5,843 nt of DNA from assembly GCA_012959595.1 (NCBI GenBank), contig DUCW01000174.1, positions 9,553 to 15,395 of the forward strand. The letters run 5' to 3'. The notes under the pieces were generated by a model, which searched no databases, was not told where the DNA came from, and saw only the letters and a program-made list of their open reading frames with translations. This stretch comes from Gemmatimonadota bacterium (GTDB lineage: Bacteria > Gemmatimonadota > Gemmatimonadetes > Longimicrobiales > Gaopeijiaceae). Positions 1-5,843 of the stretch are shown in pieces. Positions within the stretch are counted from its first letter, which is position 1. Each line of letters starts with the position of its first letter. The translations under genes and the position numbers were made by a program.

Positions 1-1613
1 AATGGTTCGCGGGCGCCACAATGAATATCGTCGACTCGTGTTTCTCGGCACCTGCAGAACGCCCAGCGGTCGTAACTCGTAAAGAAGGATCGACCGAGCT
101 TGCGGTCACGACCTACGGCCAGCTGGAGGAACAGGTGAACCGGGTGGCCAAGGGCCTGACGGACCATGGATTTTCAGTGGGCGACCGGATCGCACTCTAT
201 ATGCCCATGACCCTCGAATGCGTAGCGGCTTACTTGGGGATTATTCGAGCGGGGTGCTGTGCGGTATCGATCGCCGACAGTTTTTCCTCGGAAGAGCTGG
301 GCAAGCGGCTGGAACTTGCTGGAGCGAAGGGTCTGATCACGGTCGACACCCAGACCCGGTGTGGGAAGAAACTTCCCATGTATTCGAAGGCGGTTGAAGC
401 TGGAGCACCAAAGGCGGTGGTCATCCCCGAAGGCAGTGAACTGAGTGATTCCCTGCGTGAGGGAGACCTGACCTGGCAGCAGCTTGTAGATAATGACGGG
501 AACTGTGAGAAAATCACCGGGGATCCTTATCAGCCAGTCAATATTCTGTTCTCTTCGGGAACGACCGGCACGCCCAAAGCGATTCCGTGGAACCACCTGA
601 CCCCCATCAAGGCAGCGATGGACGGCCATCTCCATCAGGATATCCGCCCTGGTGAAGTAGTCGCCTGGCCCACCAACATCGGATGGATGATGGGGCCGTG
701 GCTGATTTTTGCCAGCCTAATCAATAAGGCGACCATCGCTCTGTTCGAGGGAAATCCTGGAGGCCAGGAGTTCACCGATTTTGTCGAGGATGCCAATGTC
801 TCGATGCTCGGCGTCGTACCGGCCCTGGTGAAGGCATGGAAAGCGAATGGATCCATGAAATCGAACCGGTGGTCCTCGGTTCGGGTGTTCTCGTCGACTG
901 GCGAGCCGTCGAACAGGAAAGACTATCTGTGGCTGATGAGTCGCACCGACTACCGAGCTCCGGTCATCGAGTACTTAGGAGGTACCGAGATTGGGGGCGG
1001 GCATATAACCGGCACTCTCCTCCAGCCAGCATCGCCCAGCACGTTTACTACCATGGCCCTCGGAATTGACAGTGCGATCGTGACCGATGACGGCGAGTTT
1101 GCCAGTGAGAATGAGGCGGGTGAGCTGTTCCTGATTCCTCCGTCGATCGGACTTTCTCAAACTCTGCTGAACGCAGACCATGAGGACGTCTACTACCAGG
1201 GATGTTCCGCTGGTCCAGCTGGGGAAGTTCTCAGGAGGCACGGCGACCGGATCCGAAAATTGTCTCAGGGTTTTTACAAGGTGGAGGGCAGGATGGACGA
1301 CACCATGAACCTTGGGGGCATCAAGGTCGGGTCCCTAGAGCTGGAGCGGGTGCTTGAGACTCATCCAGATATCGGTGAGTGTGCCGCAGTGGGCGTCGCC
1401 CCACCCGACGGAGGAGCCGAGCAGTTAGTGGTCTATGTAGTGCCGAGTCCTGCTGCCGATGTTCAGGCCGATCGGATGAAGACTGATTTGGACCGTGAAC
1501 TGAGCCGATCAATGAATCCGCTGTTCAGGGTGTCAGAGGTGATCGTAATGGATCAGTTGCCCAGAACGGCGTCTAACAAATTGATGCGCAGGAAGCTACA
1601 GGAATCCCACTAG
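1..1613 (+). CDS. AAE17/AAE18-type acyl-CoA synthetase (AMP-forming), 5' partial
   Basis: Adenylate-forming enzyme expected to activate a carboxylic acid with ATP and join it to CoA; the substrate is unknown. The frame is open to the left edge (first full codon at base 3). It reads WFAGATMN into the first ATG at 21, matching the conserved W-F-x-G-A...N of the ACS N-terminal region, so that ATG is internal and the true start lies outside. Counting W as residue 1 of 536 visible: P-loop FSSGTTGTPK about 183-192, STGEP 298-302, YLGGTE 324-329, RRHGD ending at Asp415, the hinge region with GRMDDTMNLGGIK 429-441, and the catalytic lysine in LPRTASNK at 526. The stretches LLNADHEDVYY, DDTMNLGGIK and NPLF.V closely resemble, from memory, plant peroxisomal AAE17/AAE18 rather than acetyl- or acetoacetyl-CoA synthetase. 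An acetoacetate-activating role linked to tyrosine breakdown is possible but unsupported, because the gene faces the other way. Family call firm, substrate open. Confidence 0.93.
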   Translation, partial: WFAGATMNIVDSCFSAPAERPAVVTRKEGSTELAVTTYGQLEEQVNRVAKGLTDHGFSVGDRIALYMPMTLECVAAYLGIIRAGCCAVSIADSFSSEELGKRLELAGAKGLITVDTQTRCGKKLPMYSKAVEAGAPKAVVIPEGSELSDSLREGDLTWQQLVDNDGNCEKITGDPYQPVNILFSSGTTGTPKAIPWNHLTPIKAAMDGHLHQDIRPGEVVAWPTNIGWMMGPWLIFASLINKATIALFEGNPGGQEFTDFVEDANVSMLGVVPALVKAWKANGSMKSNRWSSVRVFSSTGEPSNRKDYLWLMSRTDYRAPVIEYLGGTEIGGGHITGTLLQPASPSTFTTMALGIDSAIVTDDGEFASENEAGELFLIPPSIGLSQTLLNADHEDVYYQGCSAGPAGEVLRRHGDRIRKLSQGFYKVEGRMDDTMNLGGIKVGSLELERVLETHPDIGECAAVGVAPPDGGAEQLVVYVVPSPAADVQADRMKTDLDRELSRSMNPLFRVSEVIVMDQLPRTASNKLMRRKLQESH

Positions 1614-1677
1614 GTAAGGGTGTCTCTGGAAATTTGCACATCCAATGGAGTGCTGTACGTTGAATAGACACTTCCTT

Positions 1678-1684
1678 AAGGAGG
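1678..1684 (+). promoter_or_regulatory. Strong Shine-Dalgarno that selects an AUU start
   Basis: AAGGAGG is a near-perfect match to the anti-Shine-Dalgarno sequence. It is followed by a six-base spacer (ACTAAG) and then ATT at 1691, the first codon of a frame encoding a signal peptide. The next usable in-frame starts, TTG at 1718 and ATG at 1730, are more than 30 bases from the site, too far for normal initiation. The core lies in the 10-base palindrome TCCTTAAGGA (1673-1682), which is too tight to fold on itself as a useful hairpin. Confidence 0.7.
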
Positions 1685-1690
1685 ACTAAG

Positions 1691-2101
1691 ATTAAGTATC
1701 GATTTCGCGGGATTTTTTTGTTGTTTTTGATGGGGCATGCAACGGCGTGTGCTGGAAATAGTTGGCAAAATACTGGTTTGTCTACTTCTCCTAATGGTGA
1801 TGTATCCGTTGCGGATTATATCGAAGGAACACATCCAGATCAGGTCCGTATCACCACCGAGGACAGGACCCAGTATTTGTTGTATTCTCCTTCTGTGGAG
1901 GGGGATGAGATTGTGTCATCGGACGGATTGTCGGTGCCGATAGCTGATATAGTGAAACTGGAGGTATGGGAAGAGGAAGATGGCTGGAGTCCTTTCGCTG
2001 TAGTCGGCGGTGTAGTCGGCGGGATAATTTTGGGAGGACTAGCTTTGGTAGTTGGATTCATAGCCTTGGTTATTGGCAATGGTGATGGGTTGCGGAACTA
2101 A
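1691..2101 (+). CDS. Small exported protein, probable lipoprotein with C-terminal membrane segment, likely AUU start
   Basis: No named family recognised with certainty; 136 residues if read from ATT at 1691. From there the N-terminus is a complete export signal: basic MKYRFR (initiator Met assumed), hydrophobic GIFLLFLMG, then HATAC with Cys20. ATAC is an imperfect lipobox (Ala rather than Leu at -3), so lipidation is possible but ordinary signal peptidase cleavage is not excluded. A short beta-rich core follows (about residues 48-93: HP..VRITTEDRTQYLLY, GDEIV, VPIADIVKLEVW), a layout I recall from small envelope proteins of several environmental phyla. A glycine-rich hydrophobic helix at about 102-128, with VVGG repeats, ends in a short polar tail. 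Starting at TTG 1718 instead would remove the basic n-region. It lies 77 bases after the acyl-CoA synthetase gene on the same strand and may be cotranscribed. The coding region looks more AT-rich than its left neighbour. The role is unknown. Confidence 0.68.
   Translation: MKYRFRGIFLLFLMGHATACAGNSWQNTGLSTSPNGDVSVADYIEGTHPDQVRITTEDRTQYLLYSPSVEGDEIVSSDGLSVPIADIVKLEVWEEEDGWSPFAVVGGVVGGIILGGLALVVGFIALVIGNGDGLRN
1999..2022 (+). repeat. Perfect 12-base tandem duplication within the small membrane protein gene
   Basis: TGTAGTCGGCGG occurs twice in direct contact (1999-2010 and 2011-2022). Twelve bases keep the frame, and the two copies encode VVGG-VVGG at the start of the C-terminal membrane helix. 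The copies are identical at DNA level, including third codon positions, which suggests a recent duplication rather than protein-level selection for a glycine motif. Confidence 0.9.
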
Positions 2102-2114
2102 CTCATGAAGGGCC

Positions 2115-3539
2115 CTATTTAAGTTTCAAAAACTCCAGGCTCTGTATTTCGCCAACATTGATTCTAAAGCCTGAAACATCATCATTTTCGTCGCGAGAGA
2201 AAATCAGCTCACGGCGACCCCAATTAAGTCGGTCTTCCGAGTACGGGATTAACTCAGATGCCAGTCCGCGTAAGTCCAGATAGAGTCCATCTTCTTTCAG
2301 CAGGAGTGAATAGGAGACATCGAGTTCATCGCTGTAGAACTCCCCCACGAAATCACTCATGTCGAGAATCGGTCGCTCCAGGATCTCAGATATTTCGGAT
2401 TGGGTTTGTTCTGGGTTGTTCGTGCGGCTGGGCTCCTTGAACTGGTCATCCAGGTAGAGGTCGGCGACCCCTTGAGCCAATACTCCCGGTTGAAACGAGC
2501 TCACATTGGAAAGAATAACGACTGAAAAACGTTGGTCGGGGAATTGCAGAAATTCCGCACGGTATCCGACAGCCGAACCCCCGTGACCCATAGTGTTCAG
2601 ACCGCGGTAGGACCCGAAGGTCACACCCAGTGCATAGGGCAGTTCTTCTCCGTCGTTTGTTCGTCCCCGCGTAAACATGGTGTTGATCAAATCATCGGTT
2701 CCGATGCCCAAGCGATTCTCATAGAAATTTTGATCCCATTTGAGAAAGTCTTCGACCGTTGTGATGACTCCGAGGTCTCCGATCACGTCCGAACGCAAGA
2801 TGTCCAGGCTGTAGCCACCGCCTGGTTTGGGGGAATAGCCGAATGCCCGGTTATGAATGATGGCGTTGCGGTCGTCATAGAACTGGGTGCTGGTCATCCC
2901 GAGCGGCTCGAAAACGTTCTGGAGGGCGAATGCACTGGCTTTTATGCCGCTGACCCGTGTGACAATTTCCGCGAGCAGGAAATATCCGGAATTGGTATAA
3001 GAGAACTGACTGCCAGGCTCGAAATTGAGTGCCTTCTGTCGGGAAAGCATTTCCACAAGTTCCTTGGCGGTATAACCAAACACGCCGCCCTCAGGTTTGC
3101 CGGCCAAACTAACCAGTGCGAGGTATTCCCGTATGCCGCTAGTATGGTGCAGCAGGTGCCTTATAGTGACGGAATTTCCATAGTCGGGCATTTCAGGAAG
3201 GTACATGCGGATGTCATCGTCTAGTGATAGCTGTCCCTGCTCAGCCAATATGGCCACACACATGGCCATGAATTGCTTGGAGATGGATCCGATCCTGAGG
3301 ACCGAACCAGGAGTTAGGGGGATGTTATGGTCGAGATTGGCGGTTCCATAGCCCTGGGCATAGACGATCTCTCCGTCCTGATAAATTCCGATGGTTGCAC
3401 CGGGTGCATTTTGTTGGTCCCAATGCGAGAAGAGTTCATCGACCTGATCGGTGAGATTTGTGCGAAGATAGCTCTGACCCGAGGCACCACTGAAAAAAAG
3501 AAATGACGCGAAGAGGACGTACGCAAAGCGTAACATCAT
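2115..3539 (-). CDS. Secreted serine hydrolase, beta-lactamase / class C penicillin-binding protein fold
   Basis: 474-residue protein of the Beta-lactamase (class C, AmpC/EstB/D-aminopeptidase-like) family. A signal peptide covers about residues 1-21 (MMLRFAYVLF... ending ASG before Gln22), so it acts in the periplasm or outside. The catalytic motifs are complete: S-I-S-K at 85-88 with Ser85 as nucleophile, Y-T-N at 181-183, and H-G-G at 319-321 in place of KTG. The HLLHHTSG stretch (128-135) is also typical of the family. After about residue 385 comes an extra all-beta tail (DFVGEFYSDEL..., DGLYLDL, ...LIFSRDENDDVSGF) resembling the small barrel appended to many such enzymes. Substrate cannot be read from sequence: esterase, D-amino-acid peptidase and lactamase-like activities all occur, and HGG favours esterase or peptidase over true beta-lactamase. 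The gene starts 33 bases after the homogentisate dioxygenase gene with no terminator between, so cotranscription is likely. The start has AGGAAG at 3545-3550, five bases before ATG. Confidence 0.92.
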   Translation of the reverse strand: MMLRFAYVLFASFLFFSGASGQSYLRTNLTDQVDELFSHWDQQNAPGATIGIYQDGEIVYAQGYGTANLDHNIPLTPGSVLRIGSISKQFMAMCVAILAEQGQLSLDDDIRMYLPEMPDYGNSVTIRHLLHHTSGIREYLALVSLAGKPEGGVFGYTAKELVEMLSRQKALNFEPGSQFSYTNSGYFLLAEIVTRVSGIKASAFALQNVFEPLGMTSTQFYDDRNAIIHNRAFGYSPKPGGGYSLDILRSDVIGDLGVITTVEDFLKWDQNFYENRLGIGTDDLINTMFTRGRTNDGEELPYALGVTFGSYRGLNTMGHGGSAVGYRAEFLQFPDQRFSVVILSNVSSFQPGVLAQGVADLYLDDQFKEPSRTNNPEQTQSEISEILERPILDMSDFVGEFYSDELDVSYSLLLKEDGLYLDLRGLASELIPYSEDRLNWGRRELIFSRDENDDVSGFRINVGEIQSLEFLKLK

Positions 3540-3544
3540 CCGAT

Positions 3545-3550
3545 CTTCCT
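3545..3550 (-). promoter_or_regulatory. Ribosome binding site of the serine hydrolase gene
   Basis: AGGAAG on the minus strand lies five bases before the ATG at 3539 and eight before a second, adjacent ATG (3536). Both in-frame starts are workable, and the product differs by one methionine only. Its place in the 33-base gap after the homogentisate dioxygenase stop fits independent initiation on a shared message. Confidence 0.6.
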
Positions 3551-3572
3551 AAGCCGTATCACGCATCCTGTT

Positions 3573-4748
3573 TTACTCAATCCAGCTGGTCATGTAGGAA
3601 GCATCCTCTATCTGTCCAAGTCCCTTAACGACTTTAAGTGGCCTGAACGAATCGAACATTACCGCTAATTCATCTGTACCCTTCTGGCCGATCGAACTTT
3701 CGGTGCGACCTGGGTGGGGTCCATGGGGGATTCCGTCTGGATGTAGCGTCATCGATCCGAATGAAATTCCCTTGCGACTCATGAATTCGTCCGACACGTA
3801 CAGCAGCACTTCGTCGGACATTACATTCGAATGTGCGTAGGGAGCGGGGACCGATTCTGGGTCGAAGTCAAACGGACGCGGGCAGAAGGAACACACAACG
3901 AACCCCTCACACTCAAACGTCTGATGAACTGGAGGCGGCAGATGGAAGCGTCCAACCTTCGGCTCGAAATCATGTATCGATAGTGCCCAGGGATAGAAAT
4001 AGCCGTCCCATCCAACGACGTCGCACGGGTGATGGTCGAGGATCACCTGGGAGAGTGCGTCGTACTGTTTGACCAGGATTGGAAACTCACCAGTTTCGTC
4101 GACAGTCTGCAAGTTGGTTGGGGGCCGGATATCTCTTTCGCTGTACGGTGCACCTTCAATCAACTGACCGTGTTCGTTACGGTAGCGTTTAGGTGCACGG
4201 AAATATCCAGGTGCTTCCAAAACGAGGAGTGACGCCAATCCAGCTTCTCTGTTATTGTCGGTCGCATCAAAGTGAAAGCGATGGAGGACACCCCTGGGAA
4301 CCACAATGTAGTCGCCCTCCTTGAAGACGATCTCTCCGAATTGTGTTTCCAGTTTTCCACTGCCCGTAATTACATAAACCAGTTCGTCCGCCTGGGCGTT
4401 CCTATAAAAGGATTCAGTCTCTTCGGACGGGCGTACGAACCAGGCGGTCAGGTCTGGATTGAACAGCAGGGGCGTTCGCCCCAAGATTGGGTCTCCGGAC
4501 GCTGGCAGATCAAACAGTTTGAAATGACGGTGACGTATCCGTGGATCTGGATCGGCTTCAAGATTGTATTCGTGAACGAGATCCACACTCTTTATTGTGG
4601 TCGGGGGTCTCAGATGATGGAGTAGAGATGAAATCCCCTCAAATCCCTTATTACCCACCAGGTGCTCAGGGTAAAGCTCTCCGTCAGAATTTCTGAACTG
4701 CATGTGACGCTTTCTAGGTAAGTCGCCGCGTTTCTGGTAATAGGGCAT
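3573..4748 (-). CDS. hmgA: Homogentisate 1,2-dioxygenase, short bacterial form
   Basis: Cytosolic non-heme iron enzyme that opens the ring of homogentisate with O2 to give maleylacetoacetate, the central step of tyrosine and phenylalanine breakdown. At 391 residues it is shorter than the roughly 430-445-residue human and Pseudomonas type and fits the shorter bacterial branch. The N-terminus YYQKRGDLPRKRHMQFR is characteristic. Two cupin halves are visible: ADELVYVITGSGKLE with GDYIVVPRGVLHRF (120-158), and the C-terminal half with PPPVHQTFE (His275, probable acid-base residue), HSNVMSDE (306-313, His306 and Asp312/Glu313 as likely iron ligands) and LHPDGIPHGPHPG (335-347, His336 and His342). 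All the expected histidines are present, so it should be active. Its position next to the 4-hydroxyphenylpyruvate dioxygenase gene on the same strand confirms the pathway. GGGAGG lies 12 bases before the ATG, and a candidate promoter lies in the upstream gap. Confidence 0.96.
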   Translation of the reverse strand: MPYYQKRGDLPRKRHMQFRNSDGELYPEHLVGNKGFEGISSLLHHLRPPTTIKSVDLVHEYNLEADPDPRIRHRHFKLFDLPASGDPILGRTPLLFNPDLTAWFVRPSEETESFYRNAQADELVYVITGSGKLETQFGEIVFKEGDYIVVPRGVLHRFHFDATDNNREAGLASLLVLEAPGYFRAPKRYRNEHGQLIEGAPYSERDIRPPTNLQTVDETGEFPILVKQYDALSQVILDHHPCDVVGWDGYFYPWALSIHDFEPKVGRFHLPPPVHQTFECEGFVVCSFCPRPFDFDPESVPAPYAHSNVMSDEVLLYVSDEFMSRKGISFGSMTLHPDGIPHGPHPGRTESSIGQKGTDELAVMFDSFRPLKVVKGLGQIEDASYMTSWIE

Positions 4749-4760
4749 GGTTGTAAGCTT

Positions 4761-4766
4761 CCTCCC
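4761..4766 (-). promoter_or_regulatory. Ribosome binding site of hmgA
   Basis: GGGAGG on the minus strand, 12 bases before the ATG at 4748. The match is strong but the spacing is longer than usual. The start is supported independently because the protein begins MPYYQKRGDLPRKRH, the usual N-terminus of this family. Confidence 0.55.
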
Positions 4767-4835
4767 AGGGATGATCTCTTCTTCTTAGAAACTTATTTGG
4801 TTTGGACTGACAGAGCCAGATCAGTGTTATTTAGT

Positions 4836-4864
4836 TTTATAGATTGCTGGCCTAATTCGGTAAA
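4836..4864 (-). promoter_or_regulatory. Candidate sigma70-type promoter for hmgA
   Basis: Read on the minus strand: TTTACC (4859-4864, four of six matches to TTGACA), a 17-base spacer, then TATAAA (4836-4841, five of six matches to TATAAT). This would give a leader of about 80 bases before hmgA. Found by eye in AT-rich DNA, where chance matches are common. Confidence 0.35.
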
Positions 4865-4927
4865 CATGATGTCAGAATGTACCAAAATCCGAGAAGACAG
4901 ACTGAGCGAGATGCCAGCCATATATTT

Positions 4928-4940
4928 TTTCAATTTGAAA
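4928..4940. repeat. 13-base palindrome TTTCAA-T-TTGAAA, possible operator
   Basis: A perfect inverted repeat with a one-base centre, about 65 bases upstream (minus-strand sense) of the candidate hmgA -35 box. Its size would suit a dimeric regulator. It is AT-rich and occurs once, so chance is a real alternative. Confidence 0.25.
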
Positions 4941-4979
4941 TCAGTTTGTGATATTGTTCTGACCCCGATTATATTGGGC

Positions 4980-5843
4980 CTACAGATTCCCTCTTAGGCT
5001 CTGCTCGTGTTCGATAGCTTCAAACAGTGCTTTGAAATTTCCTTTTCCGAAACCGCGACTACCTTTTCGCTGGATGAGTTCAAGGAAAACCGTAGGTCTA
5101 TCTTGAACTGGTTTGGTAAAGAGCTGCAACAAGTAGCCGTCCTCGTCCCTGTCGGCTAGAATGCCCAACTCGGCAATGGCTTTGATAGTTTCGTCGATTT
5201 CTCCGATGCGATCGGGAAGATTTTGGTAATACGTTTCAGGTACACTCAGGAATTCTACTCCGCGTTCTCTTAGGCTCCGTACCGTTTCCAGAATATCGTC
5301 TGTTAGCATGGCCAGATGTTGTACGCCTGGGCCATTGTAATATTCCAGGTACTCGTCAATCTGGCTCTTCTTTCTGCCTTCGGCAGGCTCATTGATCGGG
5401 AATTTAATTGAATAGGTGTTGTCGCTCATGACGATACTCATCAGGGCAGAGTATTCAGTCGAGATGTCCTTGTCATCGAATGAAATGTATCGTTCGAAGC
5501 CCATGACGTCGGTGTACCAGTCTGCCCAGTGATTCATCTTACCGAGTTCCACGTTTCCAACGATGTGGTCGACCCTCTTGATGCCGCAACTGTTTCCGGG
5601 GATGACCTGTGGTTGGTAGCCAGGCAAAAACGGCCCAGAGTAGTCCTCGTAGGAAATCAGAGAATGAATGGTGTCGCCGTACGTACGAATGGCAGCACGT
5701 CGGATACGCCCATAGTCGTCTACTACCTCATGGGGCTCCGTTTCTCCGATCGCTCCTTGTTCGATCGCATGCTGGTAGGCGTGGTCGGCGTCTTCAACAT
5801 GGAATGCAATATCCCTGACTCCATCCCCGTGTAGGTTCAGGTG
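4980..5843 (-). CDS. hpd: 4-hydroxyphenylpyruvate dioxygenase, 5' partial
   Basis: Cytosolic Fe(II) enzyme that decarboxylates and hydroxylates 4-hydroxyphenylpyruvate to homogentisate, the substrate of the next gene product. The frame is open through the right edge. The 287 visible residues begin HLNLHGDGVRDIAF, a conserved stretch of the N-terminal half, so the TTG at 5627 is internal. Counting that His as residue 1, the three iron ligands are present: His93 in VDHIVGNV, His176 in VQHLAMLTDD and Glu255 in FLELIQRKG. The C-terminal gate helix GFGKGNFKALFEAIE (263-277) and the tail EQSLRGNL are also typical. The usual length is about 350-380 residues, so roughly 60-90 are missing. The gene ends 231 bases before hmgA on the same strand, which fits a tyrosine-degradation cluster. 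The family also includes hydroxymandelate synthase, but its context next to hmgA favours this enzyme. Confidence 0.96.
   Translation of the reverse strand, partial: HLNLHGDGVRDIAFHVEDADHAYQHAIEQGAIGETEPHEVVDDYGRIRRAAIRTYGDTIHSLISYEDYSGPFLPGYQPQVIPGNSCGIKRVDHIVGNVELGKMNHWADWYTDVMGFERYISFDDKDISTEYSALMSIVMSDNTYSIKFPINEPAEGRKKSQIDEYLEYYNGPGVQHLAMLTDDILETVRSLRERGVEFLSVPETYYQNLPDRIGEIDETIKAIAELGILADRDEDGYLLQLFTKPVQDRPTVFLELIQRKGSRGFGKGNFKALFEAIEHEQSLRGNL

Larger units (their letters stand above)
4749..4979. other. AT-rich intergenic gap between the two tyrosine-pathway dioxygenase genes
   Basis: 231 bases with no supportable gene. A TTG-initiated 66-codon frame on the + strand (4797-4997) has no ribosome binding site or recognisable protein and runs antisense into the dioxygenase end. 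On the minus strand the gap holds a promoter candidate (4836-4864), a 13-base palindrome (4928-4940), and an isolated perfect TATAAT (4968-4973) without a good -35. I see no GC-rich hairpin followed by T residues, hence no intrinsic terminator after the upstream gene. The gap is visibly richer in A and T than the flanking genes. Confidence 0.6.

Noticed and set aside
1620..1671. Inverted repeat GTGTCT...AGACAC after the acyl-CoA synthetase gene, considered as a terminator
   Set aside because: Six-base arms are 40 bases apart with no T-run after the second arm; not an intrinsic terminator.
2532..3224. 230-codon open frame on the + strand, antisense to the hydrolase gene
   Set aside because: The hydrolase on the other strand has complete catalytic motifs and a signal peptide; this frame gives no recognisable protein and is a shadow.
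1..4748. Acyl-CoA synthetase as an acetoacetate-activating partner of the tyrosine pathway
   Set aside because: It lies on the opposite strand with two genes between, and its C-terminal region resembles AAE17/18 rather than acetoacetyl-CoA synthetase.
4968..4973. Perfect TATAAT on the minus strand just after the 4-hydroxyphenylpyruvate dioxygenase stop
   Set aside because: No acceptable -35 hexamer at 17 or 18 bases; expected by chance in AT-rich DNA.
4797..4997. 66-codon frame on the + strand in the gap between the dioxygenase genes
   Set aside because: TTG start with no ribosome binding site, Cys/Met-rich unfamiliar product, and an end running antisense into a real gene.
4978..4999. GCCTA...TAGGC inverted repeat over the 4-hydroxyphenylpyruvate dioxygenase stop, considered as a terminator
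   Set aside because: Only a five-base stem with a 12-base loop and no T-run in the transcript sense.

Overview
The window looks like a chromosomal piece of a Gram-negative bacterium with moderate G+C. It holds five protein genes, two of them cut by the window edges. I see no RNA genes, mobile elements or CRISPR arrays. The organism cannot be fixed from this alone. The short form of homogentisate dioxygenase, the secreted serine hydrolase and the small membrane protein with an 'IPL..I..ieV' type core recall environmental Gemmatimonadota- or Bacteroidota-like lineages. That is an impression from memory, not a result.

Left part, + strand: an acyl-CoA synthetase of the AAE17/AAE18 type, open at the left edge, is followed after about 77 bases by a small secreted or lipoprotein-like protein with a C-terminal membrane segment. 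The small gene has a textbook Shine-Dalgarno sequence placed for an AUU codon, with no standard start codon nearby. It appears to be a rare AUU-initiated gene and is the most unusual point in the window.

Right part, - strand: reading right to left, 4-hydroxyphenylpyruvate dioxygenase (open at the right edge), a 231-base AT-rich gap, homogentisate 1,2-dioxygenase, and 33 bases later a secreted beta-lactamase-fold serine hydrolase. The two dioxygenases are consecutive steps of tyrosine breakdown: 4-hydroxyphenylpyruvate to homogentisate to maleylacetoacetate. The gap holds a plausible promoter for the homogentisate dioxygenase gene, so the second step may have its own transcription start. The hydrolase probably shares that transcript.

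The two gene groups converge, with only 13 bases between their stop codons and no clear terminator. I found no convincing new multi-gene system; the pathway genes are conventional. The points worth following are the AUU start, an in-frame 12-base tandem duplication in the same small gene, and the gap between the dioxygenase genes.
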